From positions 1 through 49,119 of the forward strand of contig JAGIBF010000060.1 of the NCBI GenBank assembly GCA_017744515.1: a DNA stretch of 49,119 bases. Reading direction: 5' to 3'. The notes beneath the pieces are model-generated. The model did no database searches, was not told the origin of the DNA, and was given only the letters and a program-made list of their open reading frames with translations. Positions within the stretch are counted from its first letter, which is position 1; the number at the start of each line of letters is the position of its first letter. The position numbers and the translations under genes are program-made. Below are positions 9,649 to 17,142 of the stretch, piece after piece. The stretch is from Niastella sp. GTDB lineage: Bacteria; Bacteroidota; Bacteroidia; Chitinophagales; Chitinophagaceae.

Positions 9649-9982
9649 TGGAATAATGATAAGATGCTGTAAAAGTATCCTCAACCTTTTTGTGCAGGGA
9701 TACATTATACTCGTTGGATTCGGACAATTTTATTTCAGCAGTTAGATACGAAGGATGACTGAATACCAGTACAGAATCCTTGCTGGTTACAGGAATATAA
9801 TAAATGCCGTCAGGCTGCGTTCCGGAAATTGTTTTAGTCCCTTTCACCGTTACTGATACTCCTTCCAATGGCGACGAATCTTCAGCAGCCGTAATAGTGC
9901 CGGATATTGTTCGGGAAGTGTGTTGGGCGGTCGCCCCTGCTGCTGCAAGAACCAGCAACATACAAAAACAGTAACGGATCAT
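9557..9982 (-). CDS. Secreted carboxypeptidase-regulatory-like domain protein
   Basis: Small exported protein with one CarboxypepD_reg-like Ig fold. A signal peptide (MIRYCFCMLLVLAAAGATAQ) precedes RTISGTITAAEDSSPLEGVSVTVKG, the classic start of this domain in SusC-type and other Bacteroidota surface proteins. The fold ends near residue 105 of the mature protein. The last 30 residues are encoded inside the start of the next gene and look unlike any domain, so the natural stop may have been lost. I use the ATG at 9982; an ATG 21 bases upstream is possible. It may be a relic of a larger protein or a short stand-alone anchor domain. A full TTG-N20-TATTTTTG promoter precedes it. Confidence 0.7.
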   Translation of the reverse strand: MIRYCFCMLLVLAAAGATAQHTSRTISGTITAAEDSSPLEGVSVTVKGTKTISGTQPDGIYYIPVTSKDSVLVFSHPSYLTAEIKLSESNEYNVSLHKKVEDTFTASYHYSNVTNISKYSSYQQVLKSRRKLRPVPSGVSR

Positions 9983-10000
9983 AGGCGAAGTATTAGGAGA

Positions 10001-10031
10001 CAAAAATAGGTAAATTTATTTATCCTACCAA
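10001..10031 (-). promoter_or_regulatory. Promoter of the CarboxypepD_reg gene
   Basis: Minus strand: TTG at 10031-10029, 20 bases, then TATTTTTG at 10008-10001. Both boxes and the spacing fit the Bacteroidota -33/-7 consensus. The ATG at 9982 follows 18 bases later. Confidence 0.75.
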
Positions 10032-10109
10032 TTTAGTGGACTTTGTTATAAAATGATTATCTTTAACGAAGGGAAAAGCCCCCGATTACGTACTAATAAA
10101 CCAAAGATC

Positions 10110-11285
10110 ATGCGTTCATTTGCCTCCGTTCTGTTGTTGACAGCATTTGCCTTGTTGAGTTCTCATAGTGAAACAAAAGCACAAGCTGCTTCAAAAACAG
10201 ATAACCTTACACTTGCAATAGATATTTCCAAGCTTTCATATCCCGTCGGGAAAGTATATTTCACATACTATAATACACTCAGTAAAGTACGGTTCACCGA
10301 CAGCATCACGGTGACTGACCAGAAACAGGTAACATTCAAAACATCCCTGTTGGAGCCTATCCTGGCGCAGTTGCGCGTAGAGCCTGCCACGCAGGAAAAT
10401 AACCGGCGTCCTCGTGCAAAAGACAATTACAGCATTTACATACAGCCGGGAAAGATCAACGTAACACCGGTCGATTCATTTAGCAATGCAACGGTAGTAG
10501 GATCGGCTGCACACCAGGAATACCTTGCATTAAACAAAGAAATAGACGCTTACGATCCCGCCTTCACGAAATTATATGACCAGTATAGCCAGGCCCGTAA
10601 AGCAAAAGACACGGAAGGAACAACGCGTGTGCGTAAACAGATAGATTCACTGCAGGAAGCCATCAAAGAGGACGTATACAAAGCATTTGTAAAACGGAAT
10701 GGCAAAACTTCGCCGGTAGCATTATATGCACTTTCCCAATACAGCGGATATTCGATCGATCCGGAAAAAGTAGAGCCGGTCTTTAACCTGCTGGGAGGCC
10801 CTGTTAAGAACCTGCCTTCCGCAAAACTATATGGAGAGCGTATTGTCGTTGCCAAACAACTGCAGATCGGAAAAAATGCCATTCAGTTTACCCAAAATGA
10901 CACGGCCGATATCCCGGTTGCCCTGGCATCCTTCAAAGGCAAGTACGTGCTCATCGACTTCTGGGCAAGCTGGTGCGGTCCCTGCAGGGTAGAAAACCCG
11001 AATGTGGTTGCTGCATACAATAAGTACAAGGATAAAAACTTTACTGTCCTCGGTGTATCACTCGATCGCCCCGGACAAAAAGACAAATGGATAAAAGCCA
11101 TTCACGACGATCAGTTGCAGTGGACACATGTTTCAGACCTGAAGTTTTGGGACAATGAAGTCGCAAAGCTCTACGATATCAAAGCCATCCCGCAAAACCT
11201 GCTGTTAGACAACACAGGAAAGATCATCGCCAAAAACATCCGTGGCGAAGAGCTACAGTCAACACTGCAGGAATTGTTTAAATAA
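10110..11285 (+). CDS. TlpA-family thiol-disulfide oxidoreductase with N-terminal DUF4369-like domain
   Basis: Exported thioredoxin-fold protein of the TlpA/ResA group. I choose the ATG at 10110 because it begins a good signal peptide (MRSFASVLLLTAFALLSS...KAQA). Residues about 30-110 form the beta-rich DUF4369-like domain common in Bacteroidota TlpA proteins, followed by a helical linker (YDQYSQARKAKDTEGTTRVRKQIDSLQ, in part), then the C-terminal thioredoxin domain with the active site DFWASWCGPCRVENP (CGPC). The cis-proline region KAIPQNLLLD is present. Length 391. The next gene begins nine bases after the stop, so it heads a TlpA-CMD-SDR operon. Confidence 0.93.
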   Translation: MRSFASVLLLTAFALLSSHSETKAQAASKTDNLTLAIDISKLSYPVGKVYFTYYNTLSKVRFTDSITVTDQKQVTFKTSLLEPILAQLRVEPATQENNRRPRAKDNYSIYIQPGKINVTPVDSFSNATVVGSAAHQEYLALNKEIDAYDPAFTKLYDQYSQARKAKDTEGTTRVRKQIDSLQEAIKEDVYKAFVKRNGKTSPVALYALSQYSGYSIDPEKVEPVFNLLGGPVKNLPSAKLYGERIVVAKQLQIGKNAIQFTQNDTADIPVALASFKGKYVLIDFWASWCGPCRVENPNVVAAYNKYKDKNFTVLGVSLDRPGQKDKWIKAIHDDQLQWTHVSDLKFWDNEVAKLYDIKAIPQNLLLDNTGKIIAKNIRGEELQSTLQELFK

Positions 11286-11294
11286 ACAAACCAC

Positions 11295-11849
11295 ATGGCA
11301 AGAATACATCCACTGACAGAAGAACAAACGCAAGGCGACATTAAAAAGGCTTTTGAAAGCCATGTAGTCGAACACAATGCGCGCATTACAAATATGAAAG
11401 GCACATTGGGCCATTCGAAGCTGTCATTCGAGGTATACATGCAATGGTATCCACTCTATGAAAAAGTGCAGCAGTTGGTGGGAAACCGTACCGCATATTT
11501 ATATGCCTGGTCGGTATCCACAGCCTCAAACTGCCCGCTTTGTTCTACTTTCTTTCGCCGCATCATTAAAGAGGCCGGCGAAAGCCCGGAACACCTGGTG
11601 CTGAATGAATACGAAACCACACTGCTCGATTTTGGCAGCGCCGTAGCCATGCACAAAGGATGTATTGCCGATCATATTTACAATAAACTGGCTGGCTATC
11701 ACAACGACGCAGAAATGGTGTTGCTGATAGCGTTTGCAGGACAAATGATTGCCACCAATATCTTTAACAACGTAGTAGAAACAGAAATAGACGACTATTT
11801 AGTTCCCTACCTCCCTGCAAAATATGCCTATGTCCCAACTGGCAAATAA
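11295..11849 (+). CDS. Carboxymuconolactone decarboxylase / AhpD-like protein
   Basis: CMD-family all-helical protein. The redox-type motif is SNCPLCSTFFRRIIKE (CPLC), comparable to the CxxC of AhpD-like alkylhydroperoxidases, and the flanking helices LNEYETTLLDFGSAVA match the family. Length 184. No signal peptide, so cytoplasmic. It follows the TlpA gene by nine bases and overlaps the SDR gene by 20-26 bases, so translation of the latter two is probably coupled. Pairing with an SDR suggests a small-molecule oxidation route, but substrate is unknown. Confidence 0.85.
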   Translation: MARIHPLTEEQTQGDIKKAFESHVVEHNARITNMKGTLGHSKLSFEVYMQWYPLYEKVQQLVGNRTAYLYAWSVSTASNCPLCSTFFRRIIKEAGESPEHLVLNEYETTLLDFGSAVAMHKGCIADHIYNKLAGYHNDAEMVLLIAFAGQMIATNIFNNVVETEIDDYLVPYLPAKYAYVPTGK

Positions 11850-12633
11850 AACAGCCTTCATTACCGGTGCCGCACACGGACAGGGCAGAGCTGCTGCACT
11901 GGCCCTTGCCAAAGAAGGCGTTAATATTGTTGCATTCGATATCGCACGCGAAATGAGCTATCCGGGTTATGGACTGGGATCACAACCAGAACTTGATTCA
12001 TTACAAGCTGCCTGCGAAGCGCTGGGCGTTCAGTGCCTTGCAGCACAAGGCGATGTACGGGTAGATAATGATATCAAAAACGCTGTAGATAAAGCGGTGC
12101 GGCACTTTGGCAGTATTGATATCCTGTTTAACAATGCAGGCATCTGTGCCTATGGCCGTGCACATGAGCTCACAGAACAGGAATGGGATGCAATGCTCGA
12201 CATCAACCTGAAAGGCCCCTGGCTGGTAGGGCGCAGGATCATTCCGCTAATGATAGAAAAGAAATCAGGGGTTATCATTAATAATTCTTCCATTGCAGGT
12301 CTTCGTGGCATGAACAGACTAAGCCATTATGCAGCCTCAAAATGGGGACTCACAGGATTGACGAAATCATGGGCTATTGAGTTGGCCCCTTACAATATCC
12401 GGGTAGTATCCATCCATCCCACAGGCGTCAACACGCCGATGAATGATGGGCTGGCCGCATTGGAAGGAGCTACACCGCGCGAAATAGCAGAACGTAGCGC
12501 AGGCAACCTGCTGGATGTTCCCTGGATAGAAGCTGAAGATGTGGCAGAAGCCGTCGTATTCCTGGCCTCAGATAAGTCCCGCTTTGTAACAGGCTCACAA
12601 TTTGTGATTGATGCCGGCCTGCTTTCCCGTTAG
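11824..12633 (+). CDS. SDR oxidoreductase resembling the mycofactocin-coupled type
   Basis: Short-chain dehydrogenase. Cofactor loop TGAAHGQGRAAALALAKEG (TGxxxGxG variant with GQG), NNAG at FNNAGICAYG, and catalytic Ser in INNSSIAGL with YAASK (Tyr-xxx-Lys). The GxxxGQGR loop plus the insertion EMSYPGYGLGSQPELD after the second strand resemble the SDR subfamily that includes mycofactocin-coupled and carveol dehydrogenases, which keep NAD bound. Start is ATG 11824 or in-frame ATG 11830, both inside the CMD gene. No mycofactocin biosynthesis gene is visible in the window, so coupling to that cofactor is not implied. Confidence 0.88.
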   Translation: MPMSQLANKTAFITGAAHGQGRAAALALAKEGVNIVAFDIAREMSYPGYGLGSQPELDSLQAACEALGVQCLAAQGDVRVDNDIKNAVDKAVRHFGSIDILFNNAGICAYGRAHELTEQEWDAMLDINLKGPWLVGRRIIPLMIEKKSGVIINNSSIAGLRGMNRLSHYAASKWGLTGLTKSWAIELAPYNIRVVSIHPTGVNTPMNDGLAALEGATPREIAERSAGNLLDVPWIEAEDVAEAVVFLASDKSRFVTGSQFVIDAGLLSR

Positions 12634-12698
12634 CATACGCTGAGGCGTTTTCCCGCTCGATGCCCCTTGGTGGGTACCGTATTTGCATCCACTGAGGC

Positions 12699-13193
12699 AT
12701 GAAAACAATAATATTCATGATACTCTCGCTACAATTGGCAGCAACGGCCCAAACCGTACCTGCCAACATAACGGATAAACATAGTAAAACACCCACAGGG
12801 TTTTTAATGGTATTGAATCAGGGAGATAGCCTGATGCCTTACCTGGAGACATTGATGATCAGGGAAAATATTCCTTCGGCAACTGTTACCGGCATCGGCT
12901 TTGTAAATGCCGTATTCGGCTTCTACAACCGGCAAACAAAAGAATACGATCCAAAGACATTCGACGATGTAGAACTTGCATCGATGAGCGGCTCAGCAGC
13001 ATGGCAAAATGGAAAGCCGTCACTTCATCTCCATGGCGTTGTTACCGATCGGAACTTCCAGGCCTTTGGCGGCCATTTACTGGCAGCGATAGTCGGTACT
13101 GGTTCATTGGAAATAACGATCACTGTCCATAGCAAAAAACTCGAAAGAAAAGTCGACGAATCGATCGGCGCAAACGTGCTGCAGATAAAATAA
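12699..13193 (+). CDS. Exported PPC (DUF296) domain protein
   Basis: PPC/DUF296 domain, first described in plant AT-hook proteins and present as stand-alone bacterial proteins. Family features: TGFLMVLNQGDSLMPYLETL, ATVTGIGFVNAVFGFY, PSLHLHGVV with histidines, and FGGHLLAAIVGTGSLEI, the GGHL motif that binds metal or mediates trimer contacts. Unlike the usual cytoplasmic form, residues 1-18 (MKTIIFMILSLQLAATAQ) form a signal peptide ending in a typical AxA-like site. No AT-hook is present. It stands 66 bases after the SDR gene on the same strand and could be part of that operon. Function unknown. Confidence 0.85.
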   Translation: MKTIIFMILSLQLAATAQTVPANITDKHSKTPTGFLMVLNQGDSLMPYLETLMIRENIPSATVTGIGFVNAVFGFYNRQTKEYDPKTFDDVELASMSGSAAWQNGKPSLHLHGVVTDRNFQAFGGHLLAAIVGTGSLEITITVHSKKLERKVDESIGANVLQIK

Positions 13194-13201
13194 TCCAACA
13201 C

Positions 13202-13249
13202 GCTGCGAAGCTTGCAGCCTCGCAGCCCTATTCCAGGGCCTTTGGCCCT
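13202..13249. repeat. REP-like double hairpin, copy A
   Basis: Hairpin 1: GCTGCGA (13202-13208) with TCGCAGC (13220-13226). Hairpin 2: AGGGCC-TTT-GGCCCT (13235-13249). The run CTATTCC before hairpin 2 and AACG(A/T)AGAA after it are shared with the copy at 44,687. Confidence 0.7.
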
Positions 13250-13288
13250 AACGAAGAACCCGTATAGCTCGAAGCTTAACGTCAAATA

Positions 13289-13310
13289 TTGGTATATTTG
13301 GTAATACCAA
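13289..13310 (+). promoter_or_regulatory. -7 box overlapped by a TTGGTA/TACCAA operator-like palindrome
   Basis: TATATTTG at 13293-13300 fits TAnnTTTG and lies 20 bases before the serine hydrolase start. The perfect palindrome TTGGTA-A-TACCAA covers 13298-13310, and a further TTGGTA half-site is at 13289-13294. Three half-sites over the -7 and start region would suit a repressor. Confidence 0.5.
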
Positions 13311-13320
13311 CACTGCCAAT

Positions 13321-14757
13321 ATGCAAACCAAAACACTGTTCCTGTTGCCGGTACTGATGGGAATAATGATAGCAAATGGCCAGAGCAAACAGGATAAGCT
13401 GGCCGCAGCTATGCGTACCTATCATAAGTACAACATGTTCGATGGAGCAGTGCTGGTCGCCGAAAATGGCCGCATTATCTACAAAGGAGCATTCGGCATG
13501 GCCAATCGGGAATGGAACATTCCCAATACAACCGATACTAAATTCATGATCGGTTCTGTCTCCAAGCCGCTCACGGCCATGCTGACCTTGATACAGGTAC
13601 AAAAAGGACTGATTGCCCTTGATAAAACCGTGGCCGGTTACCTGCCTGCATTTGTAGGTAAACCGGCAGGAATAGTCACCATCCGCCAATTGTTGGGTCA
13701 TGTTTCCGGAATGCCTAACTACGACATCATCAAAGACTTTTTTCCACGTATCAGCCGCCAGTATTTTGAACGCGATGATTACATAAAGACCTACATAGAT
13801 TCAGCGCTCGCTTTTACACCCGGATCGAAATACAACTATAGCAGCTGGGGATACTTTACGCTGGGGCATATCCTGGAAAAAGTAACAGGCAAAACATACG
13901 CACAGCTGATGAAAGAAGATATCTACGATAAGCTGGGCATGAACAACTCCGGTTCATATTATCACACACAGATAGTGCCTAAACGGGCCACGGGCTACGA
14001 TTACAGCCTCGGCGGATACACCAGCTCCGATTTCCGCGATCAGTCCAACACGATGGGAACAGGAGACATATACACTACGGTAGAAGACCTCTTTAAGTTT
14101 CACCTCGCCATCACCAATAATAGCCTCATCGATAAAGAACTGACAAAAGAAATGCTCACACCCGGCATCAAGCCTGCCGACTACGGCTTTGGTTGGTTCA
14201 ACAAGAACTTTAAATACACATCCACGGATAGTGTTGCCGCCAATTTCCACCTCGGAATGACGGATGGTTTTATCTCATTTGCACTCCGTATACCATCCAC
14301 CAACAGCTTTGTGGTGATCCTTTGTAATAGTTCTCCCACGGATTTCTTTGGCATCACCCGTACCCTCGTAAGCACGCTGTACAACAAGCCGGTAAAAGTG
14401 AAGCAACCCATGCACAAAGTGGTGGAAACGTTGATAGGAAGCAAAGGAGCGACAGCCGCTGTAGACCAATACAAAAAACTGAAATCAGATACTGCAAACT
14501 ACTACATCGATTGGATCTCGATGAACTTTATAGCTGAACAATTACTGCAACTCAAACGCTACGAAGATGCACGGATCATCTCTGAAAACAATGCTGCCGA
14601 ATTCCCCGACCGCGATCTGGTTATGGTCACCATGGGAAACATCTACCTGAAGTTAAACCGTAGGGACGAAGCGATCATCTGCTATAAGAAAGCCCTGGCG
14701 ATATACCCCGGCTACGAAGAGGCAAAGAACCGCCTCAAAGAATTGGAGAGTAAGTAG
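13321..14757 (+). CDS. Class C beta-lactamase-family serine hydrolase with C-terminal TPR
   Basis: Exported serine hydrolase (AmpC/EstB/D-aminopeptidase fold). Signal peptide MQTKTLFLLPVLMGIMIANG. The nucleophile motif is S79-V-S-K82 in MIGSVSKPLTAM; the second motif is Y173-S-S in KYNYSSWGYF (the usual YxN is altered at the third position); the third is HLG in FHLGMTDGF. The C-terminal part from about residue 370 (KRYEDARIISENNAAEFPD, KLNRRDEAIICYKKALAIYPG) is tetratricopeptide-like. Length 478. Substrate may be a peptide or ester; the altered YxN argues against a typical beta-lactamase. A separate promoter with a palindrome precedes it. Confidence 0.9.
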   Translation: MQTKTLFLLPVLMGIMIANGQSKQDKLAAAMRTYHKYNMFDGAVLVAENGRIIYKGAFGMANREWNIPNTTDTKFMIGSVSKPLTAMLTLIQVQKGLIALDKTVAGYLPAFVGKPAGIVTIRQLLGHVSGMPNYDIIKDFFPRISRQYFERDDYIKTYIDSALAFTPGSKYNYSSWGYFTLGHILEKVTGKTYAQLMKEDIYDKLGMNNSGSYYHTQIVPKRATGYDYSLGGYTSSDFRDQSNTMGTGDIYTTVEDLFKFHLAITNNSLIDKELTKEMLTPGIKPADYGFGWFNKNFKYTSTDSVAANFHLGMTDGFISFALRIPSTNSFVVILCNSSPTDFFGITRTLVSTLYNKPVKVKQPMHKVVETLIGSKGATAAVDQYKKLKSDTANYYIDWISMNFIAEQLLQLKRYEDARIISENNAAEFPDRDLVMVTMGNIYLKLNRRDEAIICYKKALAIYPGYEEAKNRLKELESK

Positions 14758-14781
14758 AGATATTCATATATTTAAGCATTC

Positions 14782-15357
14782 ATGGAAAAATTACGAAAAC
14801 ACATAGAGGAGATCACACCAGTTAGCGATGATGAATTTGAGTACATCAAGACATTCTTCACACGCAAAAAAGTAAAGAAACACCAATACCTGATTCAGGA
14901 AGGCGATCAGGCCAATGTAGAGTATTTGATCATCTCAGGCATTTACAGAGTCTATTATCTTGACAACGACGGAAAGGAACACATTATACAGTTCGCAGGA
15001 GAAAATTGGTGGATGGCCGACTACAACGCCTACTTCAACCAAAAAGAAGCAAGCCTGCATATCACCTGCATGGAAGAAGGAGAAGTGTTGTGCCTGAAAC
15101 TGCATGGCAGGGAAAAGCTCGCCGCCGACCTCCATAAAATGGAGCACTTTTTTAGAGTAAAGCTAACGAGAGGATATGTTGCCCTCCAGCGGAGGATCAT
15201 TTCATTACTCTCCGGTACACCCCAGCAGCGATACGAAGAGTTCAGCGCCCTGTATCCCCATATGCTGCAAAAGATTCCCAAAAAATACATTGCAGAATAC
15301 CTCGGAGTTAGCCGGGAAACATTAAGCAGGCTCTACTCCGATAATAAAAGCAAATAA
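14782..15357 (+). CDS. Crp/Fnr-family transcriptional regulator
   Basis: Regulator with an N-terminal cyclic-nucleotide-binding-type beta barrel (residues about 20-115, QYLIQEGDQANVEYLIISGIYRVY in part) and a C-terminal winged helix with recognition helix KIPKKYIAEYLGVSRETLSRL. No cysteine cluster of the FNR iron-sulfur type is visible. Length 191, normal for the Bacteroidota group. It is 105 bases upstream of the DJ-1/PfpI start; between them lies a perfect TGTGA-N6-TCACA site, the classic Crp/Fnr operator, so this protein is the likely regulator of that operon and of the old yellow enzyme at 34,925. The effector is unknown. Confidence 0.92.
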   Translation: MEKLRKHIEEITPVSDDEFEYIKTFFTRKKVKKHQYLIQEGDQANVEYLIISGIYRVYYLDNDGKEHIIQFAGENWWMADYNAYFNQKEASLHITCMEEGEVLCLKLHGREKLAADLHKMEHFFRVKLTRGYVALQRRIISLLSGTPQQRYEEFSALYPHMLQKIPKKYIAEYLGVSRETLSRLYSDNKSK

Positions 15358-15366
15358 GAAAACAGC

Positions 15367-15437
15367 AGTGTGACGAAAGTCACACTTTTTTTGTGATCAG
15401 CCTCCTTCTCTACCGCGTGCCCGGCGTTGTAGTTTTG
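15367..15437 (+). promoter_or_regulatory. Crp/Fnr-type promoter of the DJ-1/PfpI operon
   Basis: Perfect TGTGA-CGAAAG-TCACA at 15369-15384, then seven T, GTGAT at 15393-15397, CCTCCTTC at 15401-15408 and the -7 box TAGTTTTG at 15430-15437 (TAnnTTTG). The centre of the palindrome is 57 bases before the centre of the -7 box, a class I activator distance. The same array with identical spacing precedes the old yellow enzyme gene. Confidence 0.85.
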
Positions 15438-15461
15438 ATCCATCAATTAAAACTTACAATT

Positions 15462-16142
15462 ATGAAAAAGAGGATCTTAATCATCGCATCAAGTGCAAAC
15501 CATATCGGCCCCAATAACCGCCCTACCGGTAGCTTTCTTACAGAAATTGCCCATCCCTACGAAACATTCAAGAAGCAGGGATATGACGTGGACATAGCCA
15601 GCGTCAGTGGAGGAGAAGCCCCGTTGGATGGAATGTTCGAAAAAGACGAAGCATTGAATACCGCATTTCTAACGGGTGACGGACTGCAGAAAATGAAAAA
15701 TACTACAGCCATCAGCAAAGTAGAAGTAGCCGGCTACGATGCCGTTTTTGTACCGGGAGGATTGGCGCCAATGGTTGATATGCCTGACAACGACACCGTT
15801 CACGAAGCCATAGCATCGACATTTGAAAGAGGAGGAGTAGTTGGCGCAGTATGTCACGGCCCTGTTTCACTGTTGAATGTAATGCTGAGCGATGGCACTT
15901 ACCTGGTTAACGGTAAAAATATTACTTCTTTTAGCAACGCCGAAGAAGACAACTATGCAAAGGCAGACGTGCCATTCATGCTGGAGAGTGCTTTAAAAGA
16001 AAGAGGAGCTAATTATAGTTCTGCTGCACCATGGCAGGCACATATTACCGAAGACGGTAAATTGGTGACCGGACAGAACCCTGCTTCAGCCAAAGGAGTA
16101 GCCGAAAAAATGATCGCTATCTTAGAATCCGCTAAAGCATAA
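15462..16142 (+). CDS. Type 1 glutamine amidotransferase-like / DJ-1-PfpI family protein
   Basis: DJ-1/PfpI superfamily, of the group related to Hsp31/HchA glyoxalase III-type proteins. Start at ATG 15462 (MKKRILIIASSANHIG). The nucleophile elbow is GAVCHGPVSLL with the catalytic Cys in AVCHG; the conserved Glu is in PYETFKKQGYDVDIAS, and PGGLAPMVD and FSNAEED are further family motifs. Length 226. Members remove methylglyoxal or act on damaged proteins; the precise activity is not fixed by sequence. The stop is followed after three bases by the monooxygenase gene, a tight operon under the Crp/Fnr-type promoter. Confidence 0.9.
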   Translation: MKKRILIIASSANHIGPNNRPTGSFLTEIAHPYETFKKQGYDVDIASVSGGEAPLDGMFEKDEALNTAFLTGDGLQKMKNTTAISKVEVAGYDAVFVPGGLAPMVDMPDNDTVHEAIASTFERGGVVGAVCHGPVSLLNVMLSDGTYLVNGKNITSFSNAEEDNYAKADVPFMLESALKERGANYSSAAPWQAHITEDGKLVTGQNPASAKGVAEKMIAILESAKA

Positions 16143-16145
16143 AAT

Positions 16146-16448
16146 ATGAGCCAGAAACCTGTACATGTATTTGCCACCTGGAAGGTCAAAGATGGCCAGT
16201 TGGATACGGTGTTGAGCCTGTTGGCAGAAGTAGCTAAGAAAAGCGTTGCAGAAGAAGGAAACCTTATCTACAAAGTACACCAGAGCAATACAGAGCCCAA
16301 CACCCTGATATTGTTTGAAGGATATAAAGACGAGGCAGCAGTGGCAGAACACCGTAATTCAGCACATTTTCAGACCCTGGTAATAGGAAAGATCGTTCCC
16401 TTACTGGAAAACCGGGAAGTCGTGCTCGCTACCCAACTGGAGCTTTAA
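16146..16448 (+). CDS. Antibiotic biosynthesis monooxygenase (YgiN-like quinol monooxygenase)
   Basis: Small ferredoxin-fold protein of the ABM family. Sequence pattern VHVFATWKVKDGQLDTVLSLL, GNLIYKVHQSNTEPNTLILFEGYKDEAAVAEHRNSAHF is typical (quoted here in parts: GNLIYKVHQS, FEGYKDEAA, EHRNSAHF). Length 100. YgiN-type members oxidise quinols without a cofactor. Three bases separate it from the DJ-1/PfpI gene. With the distant old yellow enzyme under the same promoter type, the set looks like quinone or electrophile handling. Confidence 0.9.
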   Translation: MSQKPVHVFATWKVKDGQLDTVLSLLAEVAKKSVAEEGNLIYKVHQSNTEPNTLILFEGYKDEAAVAEHRNSAHFQTLVIGKIVPLLENREVVLATQLEL

Positions 16449-16467
16449 GCATGATCTTTGATAGAAG

Positions 16468-16521
16468 AAGCAAACCACCCATAGCTACCGGAGCCATCCA
16501 GCAACTATGGGCGGTTTGCTT
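16468..16521 (+). terminator. Long hairpin after the DJ-1/ABM operon
   Basis: 17-base arms at 16468-16484 and 16505-16521 (starting AAGCAAACC, ending GGTTTGCTT) with one mismatch and a 20-base loop. The following TTAAATA is only a weak U-tract. Likely the operon terminator. Confidence 0.65.
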
Positions 16522-16658
16522 AAATACTGTCAGCTGAGTCTGTCGAAACCCTGAACCTGTCGAAGCCTTTGAAGAGTTATTACAGGTATTGAACCGTAAA
16601 AAGTTCCTTAGTTTTGGGAGATAACATAGTATTATTCCCAATTTACTACTTTCGCCCA

Positions 16659-17003
16659 ATGAAAGAACAACTCACTACATTGATCGGGGACCTAAAAGCC
16701 AATACACGCACTTTCAAAGAAGTACTTGACTTTATAGAAACATACTATCTGCACCAGCCAACAGCCTTTAAAAATGGCGAGGCGTATAATGAAGCAACCC
16801 AAAACCAGGGCAGCGCAAGAGTATTTGCTTTCGCGCAGTTAAATAACCTTAGCAAAGAAGATACCTTATACCTGTTCGCAGAACATTACCTATCCGTAAT
16901 AAACACCCCCAACGGAACAGATCACCAAAACATCAGGCAATTTATAGCCCATGGCTGGTCTGGAATAGCCTTTGAAGGACAGGCTTTGCTGGCGAAACAA
17001 TAA
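16659..17003 (+). CDS. HopJ-family protein
   Basis: Short protein of the HopJ family, named after a Pseudomonas effector but widespread in non-pathogens. Start at ATG 16659 (MKEQLTTLIGDLKANTRTF). Family features: TFKEVLDFIETYY, FKNGEAYNEATQNQGSARVFAFAQ (in part), LYLFAEHYLSV, and HQNIRQFIAHGWSGI. Length 114. No signal peptide or secretion context, so an effector role is unlikely here. The biochemical role is unknown. A terminator follows at 17045. Confidence 0.85.
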   Translation: MKEQLTTLIGDLKANTRTFKEVLDFIETYYLHQPTAFKNGEAYNEATQNQGSARVFAFAQLNNLSKEDTLYLFAEHYLSVINTPNGTDHQNIRQFIAHGWSGIAFEGQALLAKQ

Positions 17004-17044
17004 GAGATCTGACCTGACACCTCATCGGCCGTTATAGTCGCCGT

Positions 17045-17076
17045 AAATACCCACTTACATAAGATACCGGGTATTT
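17045..17076 (+). terminator. Inverted repeat after the HopJ gene
   Basis: AAATACCC (17045-17052) and GGGTATTT (17069-17076) around a 16-base loop, followed by AATTTT. A plausible intrinsic terminator. Confidence 0.6.
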
Positions 17077-17142
17077 AATTTTCCCTATTTTCATATCCTT
17101 ATTCAACTTCAACCCAATCCCTCACATAAAGAGACTGTTACT

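Noticed and set aside
16659..17003. HopJ protein as a type III secreted effector.
   Set aside because: The family is widely distributed in non-pathogens and no secretion system or chaperone gene is in the window.
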